A DNA stretch of 52,905 nt, taken from SKKY01 sp964622305. GTDB lineage: Bacteria > Bacillota > Peptococcia > Peptococcales > SKKY01. Numbering within the stretch: position 1 is the first letter of the stretch; each line of letters begins with the position of its first letter. Positions 24,242 through 32,917 of the stretch are shown piece by piece. Where the stretch lies: NCBI GenBank assembly GCA_964622305.1, contig CAZUPR010000003.1:1-52905 (forward strand), in the 5' to 3' direction. The notes under the pieces are model-generated. The model made no database searches, had not been told where the DNA came from, and saw only the letters and a program-made list of their open reading frames with translations. Position numbers and translations under genes: made by a program.

Positions 24242-26052
24242 TCTTCTTCATCTCCTTTCATTTGCTTCTCTTTCTTTTTTCTATCTTTTGCTAGAAAGAA
24301 AAAAATGAGGCCTGCCCCAATAATAATAGCAGCTATAAAGAAAATTTTTACCCATGAATTTGATTGATTAGCTTTTTCTGTTTGCCCAGGCAGGGGAATA
24401 TTAATTTTTATATCGTCTAGTTGAATAGCACCACTCTCTGATATTTTAGCTCCCTGGCTAATCAAATCATTTATTTCTGAAATTGCTAGCCCACTTGTCA
24501 TATGAGCACGAAGAAGACTGTCTTTACCAACATATATTTTTTTAACAGTCGACTGATTGGTATACTCATTACTGACTGTTATGGAGTAAATACCTTCATC
24601 TGTGTATTTTGCCCCATCCCTGGCTGGACCATTAGAGCGTGTATCCTCTATTAAACCGTCAGCCCCTTCTTTCATCACTTCACGTTTAATATTAATTTTT
24701 AAATATCGTGATTTTGCTAGGTCCAGACGGAAACCATTTTCCGTCATTGAGCTATTAGTTAACTCACTGTTTGTTACAATATCAAAAGGGTAAACCATGC
24801 AGTTGCCATTCCTAACGGAAAATTTAAAGAAGATGCGATAATGCCCAATCTTGTCTATTAACTCATCTTTTGTAACCTCATAGTTAAGGGTAATTTCATA
24901 ATCGCCTTCCTCAAAAAGTTGAACTTTTGTATCAGCCCCAACACTAGCATTTGCCTCTAAGTAATTAGTATAAATTATTGGTTCTGCTTTAATATTATTA
25001 TGATCTGTATAACGAATTATTAAAACACCACGACCAAAGTTCATTTTAGGTGTCTCAAAATACTGATCATAGCCCTCTGTATCGGCAGTGATAGATAGAT
25101 TGTTTTTCCCATCAATAGCGTTAATGTTTTCATTCAGTCTAAACCATAATGCTACCTTATCGCCAACGTTCTTTAAAAAGACAATATCTCCTTTTGAGTC
25201 AACGGCTTTGTCTGTATATCCGCTGACAAAAAAATCGCCAAGATTCCAGCCATAATGTATATCATTTTTATTAATAGTTTCTTCCCCAAAATAACCATCA
25301 AAGTTTTTAACACGAACTTTAGAGCCTAAACTATATGTTTGGTTATTATCAACTGTTTCTATCTTGTTTTTATCTGTATGTGCATATAATTCATATACCT
25401 CTGCATATCTTTTATATTCATATTTGTCCATATTAACTAGAGGCAGATTACTTTCTTTAACCATATTTCGAAGTTCATATACAATAATTACTCGATAATA
25501 ACAACCATTCATCAATTGAACATCATTAGAAGAAAAAAATGATTCTGTCCTAATAGGAGTGTCACTAAAAGCATTATAAATAACGCTATCATTAATCCAA
25601 TTTATTCTATCCTTAGATGTCTGTAAAATCATTGTTCCTTTCATGATACTAGAGTCAAGCTTAACATCTGCTACTTTTTTACTCTTGTCATTAGTTAAAA
25701 GCCATGATTCTTCATCACTATTAAATTTGAAATCTCCATAGTTATAAAAAAATTCCAAATTCCCCTCTGTAACTTCATAAGAGGGAATGCCCTTTACCTC
25801 TGTAACATTCGAAATGTCTCCTCTGACAAAAAAAGATCCATATGTATTACCCTCATCAGATATTGAAAAAATGTCACTCTTATTAAATTCGTAATTGTTT
25901 TTCTTATCGAACTCATAAACCTTTCCGGCTACCTCGGCCTTACCAACATCAGCAAACCCGTAAAAAGGCAGGAAGCAAAATAAGATCGAAAAAACAAAAA
26001 TACCCAAAATCATTATTTTTCTTTCCCGTAACCCAAACTCACTCTCTTTCAT
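24238..26052 (-). CDS. Secreted/membrane protein of unknown function, first gene of the toxin cassette
   Basis: I do not recognise this protein of about 604 residues. It has an N-terminal hydrophobic signal (MILGIFVFSILFCFLPFYG), a long extracellular part rich in predicted strands, with many Asn/Tyr/Asp (several stretches resembling Ig-like folds, e.g. EGDYEITLNYEV and DEGIYSITVSNEYTN), and a membrane helix near the end (WVKIFFIAAIIIGAGLIFFF), then a basic tail. It is a type I membrane topology. ATG 26052 preferred over TTG 26070. It overlaps the toxin start by four bases and is AT-richer than its neighbours. Confidence 0.85.
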   Translation of the reverse strand: MKESEFGLRERKIMILGIFVFSILFCFLPFYGFADVGKAEVAGKVYEFDKKNNYEFNKSDIFSISDEGNTYGSFFVRGDISNVTEVKGIPSYEVTEGNLEFFYNYGDFKFNSDEESWLLTNDKSKKVADVKLDSSIMKGTMILQTSKDRINWINDSVIYNAFSDTPIRTESFFSSNDVQLMNGCYYRVIIVYELRNMVKESNLPLVNMDKYEYKRYAEVYELYAHTDKNKIETVDNNQTYSLGSKVRVKNFDGYFGEETINKNDIHYGWNLGDFFVSGYTDKAVDSKGDIVFLKNVGDKVALWFRLNENINAIDGKNNLSITADTEGYDQYFETPKMNFGRGVLIIRYTDHNNIKAEPIIYTNYLEANASVGADTKVQLFEEGDYEITLNYEVTKDELIDKIGHYRIFFKFSVRNGNCMVYPFDIVTNSELTNSSMTENGFRLDLAKSRYLKINIKREVMKEGADGLIEDTRSNGPARDGAKYTDEGIYSITVSNEYTNQSTVKKIYVGKDSLLRAHMTSGLAISEINDLISQGAKISESGAIQLDDIKINIPLPGQTEKANQSNSWVKIFFIAAIIIGAGLIFFFLAKDRKKKEKQMKGDEEE

Positions 26053-26156
26053 TCTCGTCCCATCTCCCAACTTTAGTTAATTGTAGTAAATTTGTCCTAT
26101 TTAATAATATCAAAAATTTTAGAATTAATCGATTATTCTTATCTAAAAAGAAAAAA

Positions 26157-26187
26157 TGCTGCTACAGTTTCTATAACTGTAGCAGCA
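26157..26187 (-). terminator. Terminator of the chemoreceptor gene
   Basis: TGCTGCTACAGTT and AACTGTAGCAGCA form a 13-pair stem with loop TCTAT. On the minus strand six T follow. It lies 31 bases after the chemoreceptor stop. The other part of this 147-base gap should hold the promoter of the toxin cassette, but I see no clear -35/-10 pair. Confidence 0.9.
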
Positions 26188-26217
26188 TCCTGCTTAAAAA
26201 TTCTTATTTATTTTATT

Positions 26218-28224
26218 TTACACTCTGAAGTGGCTGATTAATCTGGTCAATTCTTGGCTCATGTTTGCCAATCTCAGGGAAGCATCGTTGATATCCATCA
26301 TTGATCTGGAAGTCTCTTCTGTTCCTTTAGCAATTTGGTTGGAGCCTTCTGCACTTTGAGTAATGGTAGCGGTAACTTCTGTAATTGAACGTGTTACCTC
26401 TTCTACTGCGTGTAGAACCTGTTCTCCCATTTGAGCTGCAGAGCCAGTTATTTGGTTAAAGTTACCAGCATCATTTCTATATTGAGTTGCTGTGTCCATA
26501 AATCTCTTGTAGTCCTCAGTAACATCAGTGCTCATAAACTTAAGCAGTTCATTAGCATCATTTATAAGCTCTTCGATGTTTTGTTGCACCTGACCAGTCA
26601 GATTTTGAATATTTGCAACTGTTTCAGTTGAGTCTGAAGCAAGTTTTCTTACTTCTTCAGCTACTACAGCAAAGCCTCTGCCTTGTTCGCCTGCTCTGGC
26701 TGCTTCAATAGCTGCGTTAAGGGCCAGAAGGTTAGTTTGATCTGCAATAGCGGCGATTTGATCAGCCATATTGGAAATTTCATTAACAATCTTAGCCTTT
26801 TCAATGCCTTCCTTCATTCTGGCATCAAGGTCATTATATATATTAAGTGCTCTTTGTTGACTGTTTTGAACATCTTCTTGAATTCTTCTGGCCTGTTCTT
26901 CCGTTTCTTTAGCAGTTTTGTTACCTTCATTCATATTTCTAACAAGTTCATCACCTGCGGCGCTCATTTGTTCACTAGAGGCTGCAATTTGCTGTGCTGC
27001 TGCAGAAACTTCTTGTAAGCTGGCTGAAATTTCTTCTGTCGAAGCAGAAACTTCTTCCATGTTTGCTGAGGAACTTTCAGCAGTTGCGCTCATTTCCTCA
27101 CTGGAAGCAGCTAAGTCCTGAGCTGAACTTTGAATTTCGGAAATGGTCTGCCTGAAACTTTCGCCTAAGGTTGCAAAAGCTCTGGCCAAATCTCCTACTT
27201 CGTCAGTCATTTGCAAGAACCTGTCATCCAGGGTTTCAGTTAAATCTCCACCAGCCATGGTAACTGCAAATTCGCTGGCTCTTACAATTGGTCTTGAGAT
27301 CAGGCGACCAATAAAGAGTGCTACAGCAATACCTAAAAGAACAAAAACTATACCTGAAATTATAATAATTTTTCTAAGAGCATCTACTCTTGCCAAAACA
27401 TCATCTTCCAGTGCACCCACTGCAAAGGTCCAGCCTGTAAGTTCCATAGGAGCAGTTCCGACCATTCTTGTAACACCATCAACATTGTATTTTACAATGC
27501 CAGCTGTTCCTTGTCCCAGAGCGGACATTTCTTGACCAAGTCCCATGTATTTGCCTTTTTCTGTCAAATCAGTATAAATATTTACCTGTTCCATAATTTC
27601 TTCCTTGTTTGGTTGAGCATAAAAAGTTCCATCTGCTCCTAAAATAAGAGCAAAACCATTATCTCCAAAACCCATACTATCTGTAATCTCAGTAAGTGCA
27701 TCACCAGGTCTTCTGGCAATTAATACCCCGCCTATTTTTCCACTTTCATCATAAATTGGAGCGGCATACATAAGAACAACTGAGTTTGTAACCTTACTTA
27801 CAATGGGATCGGAAACGTTTGTTTGACCAGCAAAAGCTTTTTTAACATAATCCCTCTCACCCAGGTTGGCTTCACTGCCATCAATATAAAGGGTGGTCCC
27901 ATCAGGATAAACAATACCAAAGGCTAAATATCCCTCATTTTGTAAAACATTAAAATGATTATCCAGGGCTCTCTTTTGAGTTGCCCAATCCATGGTTCTA
28001 ACTTGACCGTCTCTGGCAATAGCTTCCATTACATTAATGTTGCCATGTATTGCTGCTTCAACCAAATCTTTTCCTTCATCCGCCAATAAGATCAAGGTTT
28101 CATTGGCACTTTCTTCAACAGCCGACGAACCTAATTTAATGGCTGTAAGGCTGAAGGCAAGAGAAAACACTAAAGTCAACAGACCGACATATAGTGCTAT
28201 CTTCCTTGACAGGTTCAATTTCAT
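26218..28224 (-). CDS. Methyl-accepting chemotaxis protein with Cache sensor
   Basis: This 668-residue chemoreceptor has a first membrane helix (about 10-30), a dCache-type extracellular sensor (about 35-280) with GTTLYIDGSEANLGERDYVKKAF and the PIYDESGKIGGVLIAR strand, a second helix (about 283-303), a HAMP domain, and the cytoplasmic coil with signalling tip ADQTNLLALNAAIEAARAGE and GRGFAVVAEEVRKLA. It would signal to CheA/CheW, none of which is in the window. A c-di-GMP-I riboswitch and terminator lie in its leader, so it is likely controlled by c-di-GMP. The ligand is unknown (many dCache domains bind amino acids). Confidence 0.96.
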   Translation of the reverse strand: MKLNLSRKIALYVGLLTLVFSLAFSLTAIKLGSSAVEESANETLILLADEGKDLVEAAIHGNINVMEAIARDGQVRTMDWATQKRALDNHFNVLQNEGYLAFGIVYPDGTTLYIDGSEANLGERDYVKKAFAGQTNVSDPIVSKVTNSVVLMYAAPIYDESGKIGGVLIARRPGDALTEITDSMGFGDNGFALILGADGTFYAQPNKEEIMEQVNIYTDLTEKGKYMGLGQEMSALGQGTAGIVKYNVDGVTRMVGTAPMELTGWTFAVGALEDDVLARVDALRKIIIISGIVFVLLGIAVALFIGRLISRPIVRASEFAVTMAGGDLTETLDDRFLQMTDEVGDLARAFATLGESFRQTISEIQSSAQDLAASSEEMSATAESSSANMEEVSASTEEISASLQEVSAAAQQIAASSEQMSAAGDELVRNMNEGNKTAKETEEQARRIQEDVQNSQQRALNIYNDLDARMKEGIEKAKIVNEISNMADQIAAIADQTNLLALNAAIEAARAGEQGRGFAVVAEEVRKLASDSTETVANIQNLTGQVQQNIEELINDANELLKFMSTDVTEDYKRFMDTATQYRNDAGNFNQITGSAAQMGEQVLHAVEEVTRSITEVTATITQSAEGSNQIAKGTEETSRSMMDINDASLRLANMSQELTRLISHFRV

Positions 28225-28264
28225 TTTTTCTTTCCCCCTTATAATTTTTCAGATCTAAACAGGC

Positions 28265-28292
28265 AAAAAAAAGACAATCACAAAGGATTGCC
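28265..28292 (-). terminator. Terminator after the c-di-GMP riboswitch
   Basis: On the minus strand GGCAATC-CTTTGT-GATTGTC forms a seven-pair stem (with one G-T pair) followed by eight T. It is 30 bases after the aptamer and 40 before the chemoreceptor start, so it is the likely switch platform. Confidence 0.75.
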
Positions 28293-28313
28293 ATTTGCAT
28301 CTTAATTAATAAG

Positions 28314-28388
28314 CTGCAGTCTGGCGATCTTAGAAAAATTCCTTAGACCCATGACTTTGCGTCCTGCCCTTTCAGACAGTTTGCCTGG
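28314..28388 (-). promoter_or_regulatory. Cyclic di-GMP-I (GEMM-I) riboswitch
   Basis: The minus strand carries the GEMM-I blocks in order: AGGCAAAC, CTG-tct-GAAA-ggg-CAG (P2 with GAAA tetraloop, as in the known aptamer), GGACGCAAAG, GGGTCTAAGG, and after a short loop GCCAGACTGC. The highly conserved GGACGCAAAG is at 28355-28364. It lies in the leader of the chemoreceptor gene, and a terminator follows. Confidence 0.92.
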
Positions 28389-28407
28389 TTCGTTTGAACT
28401 ATTTTTA

Positions 28408-28578
28408 TTATAGCCGATTAGTCCCACCATTTAAAGCCCTTTTTCTCATTGGGATTTGAATTCTTTTTTCTTTAAAACAGACTGGGCAAAATCTTGTCTG
28501 ACTTTGCCTGTATTTAGAGGGTGCCTCTTTGTAAGTGCAAGAAGGACAAAACCACATTTCTCTTTTAGCTGATTGCAT
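28408..28578 (-). CDS. Small zinc-ribbon protein
   Basis: This 56-residue gene is short and easily missed. It begins MQSAKREMWFCPSCTY and has a second knuckle RFCPVCFKEKRI, so four cysteines (11, 14, 31, 34) can bind one zinc. The remainder is basic (about 14 Arg/Lys). A GAGGTGG ribosome site lies six bases upstream of the ATG. It stops 20 bases before the c-di-GMP aptamer and may share a transcript with the chemoreceptor. The function is unknown; nucleic-acid binding is possible. Confidence 0.7.
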   Translation of the reverse strand: MQSAKREMWFCPSCTYKEAPSKYRQSQTRFCPVCFKEKRIQIPMRKRALNGGTNRL

Positions 28579-28645
28579 ATAATCCACCTCAACTTATATA
28601 ATAAAACATATTCAATATATTAACAGCAAGAGAGGAGAAAGTATA

Positions 28646-30427
28646 ATGGAAGATTTAAAAAATTATGATTGGGATCTCACGGCCATATATGACCAGATAA
28701 CCTCCTGGCAGGAAGATTTTAGTAAGGTTGAAGCAATTCTAACTAATCTGGAAAATAAAAAAGAAGATTTTATTACCTCTGCAAGCAAACTTTTGAATTT
28801 TTTGGAAGAAGAGGAAAAAATGAATATCATCCTCAGCAAGCTCTATACCTATGCCAAAATTTCTTTTGATACAAATATGAAAGATCAGGAAAAAAAAGAG
28901 CTCTTTGAAAGGGTTGACACCTTAAGCTATAAGGTTAGTGACAAACTGGCTTTTTTTGAGCCTCAACTCTTAAAATTATCAGAGGATATTTTTGCCAGTT
29001 TTAGGGAGGAAGAGCCCGACTTAAACAAGTATAATTTTTTCTTTGAGAAACTGTTTTTGCAGAAGGAGCATATTCTTGATCCGTCTACAGAAGAACTTCT
29101 GTCAGGCCTTGATTCAATTGCCTCTTTTTTTGAAAAAGCCTATGACGATTTAACAGTTAATGATATTTCCTACCATAAAACTGCTGACCCTGTTTCAAAA
29201 GAGGAGATCAGAGCCGATAATATCAACTATTATCTGGCACTTTTAAACCCTGACCGTTCCTTTAGAGAGGATTTTTTCAAAAAGCTTTTGGGTATCTACA
29301 AGCAACATGCCAACAGTCTGACCTCCCTCTATTATGGATCTGTTAAAAAAAATGTTTTAGAAGCTAAAAAAAGAAATTATTCTTCAGCCCTCTCCATGGC
29401 CCTAAAAAGCGATTTTATCGATGAAAAAATTTACTCTAACCTGGTTGACACCGTCAGGGAAAATACTCAAGTTTTGCAGGATTATCTAAGTTGGCGAAAA
29501 AAAGAACTGGCCTATGATGATTTGCATTTCTATGATCTCTTTTTGCCTCTAACCCAGGATTTTGAAAAAACATACAGCTTTGATGAGGCAAGGAAAATAA
29601 TTTTAGAAGCACTTGCTGTCTTAGGGCCTGACTACCAGGAAGTTCTTAAAAGAGCTTTTGATGAGAGATGGCTGGATGTTTTCCCTAAAGAAAACAAGGT
29701 CTCCGGAGCCTATGCAACCGGCGTCTATGGAGTCCACCCCTATTCACTTTTGAATTTCAAGGGAAGCCTTAACGATATCTTTACCATAGCCCATGAGCTT
29801 GGCCATGTCATGCACAGCTATTACAGCAATTTGGAGCAAGATTATGTAAATTCTGGCTACACTATCTTCTGTGCCGAGGTAGCCTCAACAGTTAATGAGC
29901 AGCTCCTCTATCATCATCTTCTGAAAAAGTCAGATTCTCTGGAAATGAAAAAATATTTGCTTAATGACCATTTGGACAGTCTGCGTTCCACCTTCTTTAG
30001 ACAGACTCTTTTTGCTGAGTTTGAAAAAGAAGCTCATGAACTGGTTGAAAATGATCAGCCATTAACAGAGTCAGTTCTGGCTGCCCTTTATGAAGGGTTA
30101 TATAAGACCTACTACGGAAAAGATTTTGTTATTGATGAAGAGTTAAAGTATGAATGGGCCAGAATCCCACATTTTTATTCAGCCTTCTATGTATATCAAT
30201 ATGCTACAGGTATCTCGGCTGCGATTTGTCTGGCTGACAAGATTTTAAATGATCCTGACTATCAAATTGATGATTATCTCTCTTTCTTAAAGAGTGGAGA
30301 TTCTGATTATTCAGTCCAGCTATTAAAAAAGGCCGGGGTGGATATGTCCCAGCCCGGTCCTGTTAAAACTACTATTAAAGATTTTCAAGAAACATTAAAA
30401 AGCTTAAGTTCAGATACTGCCAATTAA
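28646..30427 (+). CDS. pepF: Oligoendopeptidase F (M3 metallopeptidase)
   Basis: PepF cleaves short peptides in the cytoplasm. The 593-residue protein has the M3B zinc motif AHELGHVMHS (HELGH at 383-387), the downstream metal ligand region FCAEVASTVNEQLL, and YVYQYATGISAA near the C-terminus. The N-terminal helical domain (about 1-180) is also typical. There is no signal peptide. The ATG follows GAGGAG. The gene overlaps the convergent DUF554 gene by four bases at its 3' end, with no terminator between them. Confidence 0.96.
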   Translation: MEDLKNYDWDLTAIYDQITSWQEDFSKVEAILTNLENKKEDFITSASKLLNFLEEEEKMNIILSKLYTYAKISFDTNMKDQEKKELFERVDTLSYKVSDKLAFFEPQLLKLSEDIFASFREEEPDLNKYNFFFEKLFLQKEHILDPSTEELLSGLDSIASFFEKAYDDLTVNDISYHKTADPVSKEEIRADNINYYLALLNPDRSFREDFFKKLLGIYKQHANSLTSLYYGSVKKNVLEAKKRNYSSALSMALKSDFIDEKIYSNLVDTVRENTQVLQDYLSWRKKELAYDDLHFYDLFLPLTQDFEKTYSFDEARKIILEALAVLGPDYQEVLKRAFDERWLDVFPKENKVSGAYATGVYGVHPYSLLNFKGSLNDIFTIAHELGHVMHSYYSNLEQDYVNSGYTIFCAEVASTVNEQLLYHHLLKKSDSLEMKKYLLNDHLDSLRSTFFRQTLFAEFEKEAHELVENDQPLTESVLAALYEGLYKTYYGKDFVIDEELKYEWARIPHFYSAFYVYQYATGISAAICLADKILNDPDYQIDDYLSFLKSGDSDYSVQLLKKAGVDMSQPGPVKTTIKDFQETLKSLSSDTAN

Positions 30428-31131
30428 ACGAAGGCCGGAAAAAAAGCCAGGGCAAACATGGTTACAAAGACGGCTAAAAAGATAGCTGGCAGAAGATTAG
30501 CTACATTTATTTCTTTTATCTCCAGGATGTTTACGCCAATTCCTACAATTAAGAGCCCTCCGGTGGCTGTCATGTAAAGAGTAACTGTATCAGTTAAAAA
30601 TTTATCCAGGCCCGATGCTAAAAGGGTAATCAGTCCCTGGTATATAAGCAGGGGCAGGGCGGAAAAAAGAACCCCAATACCAAGGCTTGAGGCCAGAATC
30701 ATGGATGTCACGAAGTCCAGGGCGGACTTTACGTAGAGTATTTTATATGTACCGGTAAGTCCGCCCTCAAGTGGCCCCATGATTGCCATGGCTCCTACAC
30801 AGAAGATGAGACTGGCGGAAACAAAACCCTGAACAAAGTTTCCCTGGCCTCCCTTGCTTTTTCCGGCAAGCCCTTCAAGCTTTTGGGCAAATACTTCCAA
30901 ATAATAATCTATCCTCATAAATTCCCCTAGAAGGCCACCCAGGGCAAGACTGACTATTACAATAAGTTCATTGTCTGCCTTTAGAGCCATTTTAAGTCCA
31001 ACCATCAGCACAGCAAGCCCAATCCCCTGCATTATGGTTTTTTTAGATCTTTCAGGTATCCCTTTTCTAAAAGCAATGCCCAGACCGGCGCCAACAACGA
31101 CAGCCAGGGCATTAACTATAGTTCCAAACAT
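30424..31131 (-). CDS. DUF554 family membrane protein
   Basis: This 235-residue protein has about seven membrane helices and the family's typical GTIVNALAVVVGAGLGIAF start, GLLGEFMRIDYYLE and FVSASLIFCVGAMAIMGPLEGGL. The family (E. coli YqgA, Bacillus YdfK) is without an assigned function; transport is a guess. Its ATG shares one base with the radical SAM stop (TAATG), so it is the last gene of the four-gene run from MATE to here. Confidence 0.93.
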   Translation of the reverse strand: MFGTIVNALAVVVGAGLGIAFRKGIPERSKKTIMQGIGLAVLMVGLKMALKADNELIVIVSLALGGLLGEFMRIDYYLEVFAQKLEGLAGKSKGGQGNFVQGFVSASLIFCVGAMAIMGPLEGGLTGTYKILYVKSALDFVTSMILASSLGIGVLFSALPLLIYQGLITLLASGLDKFLTDTVTLYMTATGGLLIVGIGVNILEIKEINVANLLPAIFLAVFVTMFALAFFPAFV

Positions 31132-32048
31132 TAATTATCTCCTTTCCCCTTATATCTGAATGTCAGATATCCCTTATATTCCTTGTGTTCCAGGCGGGGA
31201 TCATTTTTTAATTCTTCTATGAGTTCCTCAGGAAAGAATGAAGCAAGCTCCTTTTGATTCATAGGATGTCTTTTTATAATATTAATGACTGTCTCTTTGG
31301 GATCATCCATTTGGCCAAAAAAGTTGCCAGTGTTTAAAAATTCAATGGAAATACCCCCCAGTTCTTTAACGGCCAATTCTATAGTCTCAGGGCTTACTTC
31401 CTGGACCTCTGCTTCGGCTGGTGGTCTGACTGGTGTGTTAATATAAAGACGATCATAATCTATATCTTGCAGCATTTTTTTATAAGAAGCAATATCTTCT
31501 GGCCTGTCATTAATATCTTTCATAAGCATAATCTCCAGCCAGAGCTGTCCCTTATAACTTTTTGAAAAGTCCTTAAGTCCTTGTAAGACTTTATCGTAAA
31601 CAAGTTGTCCATGGGGACGATTTATTTTTTTAAAGGAAGCCTGGTCCCAGCCATCAAGAGATGGCAATACTATATCTGCTTGAGACAATGCTTTGAGAAC
31701 CCTCTCCTCCGACAGAAAAGAGCCATTTGTGATAACCGCAACCGGTTTTTGAGTCAGTTTTTTTATCTCTTTAATTAAGTTTTCCAAATCAGCATAAAGG
31801 GTTGGCTCTCCCTCTCCAACTATGGAAACCACATCAAAATTTGCCTCGCTTTTGAGGAAATCTTTAAATTCATCAATTATATCTTCCAAGGGGAAAAAGT
31901 CTTTTATCTTGTTGGTCATATTCCTGGTTCTGCCCAGCTGACAGTATATGCAGGAATAGTTGCAGGTACTGTAGGGGATAGGACTTATGCCAAGAGACTG
32001 GCCCAGCCTCCTAGATGGGACCGGGCCAAAGATATATTCGTAAGTCAT
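31131..32048 (-). CDS. Radical SAM protein (COG0731-like)
   Basis: This 305-residue radical SAM enzyme has the cluster motif CNYSCIYC (Cys29, Cys33, Cys36) after FGPVPSRRLGQSLGISP, the start shared by COG0731 proteins. The glycine pattern VSIVGEGEPTLY and VITNGSFL follow. The C-terminal part of about 80 residues holds a winged-helix-like segment (HPMNQKELASFFPEELIEELK). The family includes wybutosine-related enzymes, but the bacterial substrate is unknown. It starts ten bases after a GGAGG site and two bases after the prepilin-like gene. Confidence 0.9.
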   Translation of the reverse strand: MTYEYIFGPVPSRRLGQSLGISPIPYSTCNYSCIYCQLGRTRNMTNKIKDFFPLEDIIDEFKDFLKSEANFDVVSIVGEGEPTLYADLENLIKEIKKLTQKPVAVITNGSFLSEERVLKALSQADIVLPSLDGWDQASFKKINRPHGQLVYDKVLQGLKDFSKSYKGQLWLEIMLMKDINDRPEDIASYKKMLQDIDYDRLYINTPVRPPAEAEVQEVSPETIELAVKELGGISIEFLNTGNFFGQMDDPKETVINIIKRHPMNQKELASFFPEELIEELKNDPRLEHKEYKGYLTFRYKGKGDN

Positions 32049-32050
32049 CT

Positions 32051-32911
32051 TTAATAAACCTCCATATCAATTACTGGATAATTTCCTTTGTTTATTAGAA
32101 AGCCTGTATAAATTTCTCTTTGATCGTCGAAGACCGGCAAATGAAAGTCATCAAAGAGAAGATAATTATCAATATAACCAGATATTTGATTGCCTTTGTT
32201 AACTTCCAGGGTAATCTTGTGAGGGCTGGACCACCACTCCTGGCCACTGGTGGAACTTTTATCGGGTATCACATAGGTGTTATTGTGGTTAAAGGTGTAG
32301 CCAATAAGTGCATCCCCGGGCTGATCATCTATTATCCTTCTTAAGACCACTGCCCCCTGGCCCTTGTCCTTTTCAATCTGCAGAATAAAACCCTTCCATT
32401 GCCCATTTTCATCCGGGCTGTAGTCAAAAAGCAGGCCTGCTTCTGTATCACCCTCATGGAGAGCAATATTAGCATTTACTGTAAAAGTGGCCCCTGGTAT
32501 AGGGTGTATAAATTTTAAGAGATCCTTAGCAAATTGGTAAAAGTCGTAATCTTCTCTTTCTTCGTCTGCTATAATCCATTTTTCTTTGTTCTTGTCCCAA
32601 AAGAAGATTTTATTTTTTTCTCTGGGGCTGGGCAAATTATCCAAAAAATCCTTTTCCTTAAGCAGGCTAAGCCTTTTCTGATTGCTTTTAGCCGGCAAGA
32701 AGGATTCCTGGTAGCTTTTGGCATCCAGTTCTCTATAAAGCCAGGTGGCAGAATTAAGATTTTTTAAATTGGCAGTATCAGTTGCCTGCCAGGCCCTGTC
32801 AAAAACTTTAAAATAGTTGGGCACAGTTGCAGCAACCAATATACTTATGATTAAAATTACAAAGACCAATTCAGTTAAAGTAAAACCTTGATTTCCCTTA
32901 GACTTTGCCAC
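32051..32911 (-). CDS. Prepilin-like protein with a C-terminal lectin-like domain
   Basis: This 286-residue protein begins with a type IV prepilin signal: a basic leader, then G-FTLTELVFVILIISILVAA, with cleavage expected between Gly9 and Phe10 and Glu at position +5. A helical region (to about residue 60) and then a long C-terminal part rich in Trp and Asp follow, with strands resembling a LamG/concanavalin fold (WKGFILQIEKDKGQGAVVL; about 130-286). No secretion-system or pilus gene is in the window. GTG start. It is the second gene of the MATE-to-DUF554 run. Confidence 0.85.
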   Translation of the reverse strand: MAKSKGNQGFTLTELVFVILIISILVAATVPNYFKVFDRAWQATDTANLKNLNSATWLYRELDAKSYQESFLPAKSNQKRLSLLKEKDFLDNLPSPREKNKIFFWDKNKEKWIIADEEREDYDFYQFAKDLLKFIHPIPGATFTVNANIALHEGDTEAGLLFDYSPDENGQWKGFILQIEKDKGQGAVVLRRIIDDQPGDALIGYTFNHNNTYVIPDKSSTSGQEWWSSPHKITLEVNKGNQISGYIDNYLLFDDFHLPVFDDQREIYTGFLINKGNYPVIDMEVY

Positions 32912-32917
32912 TTAAAT

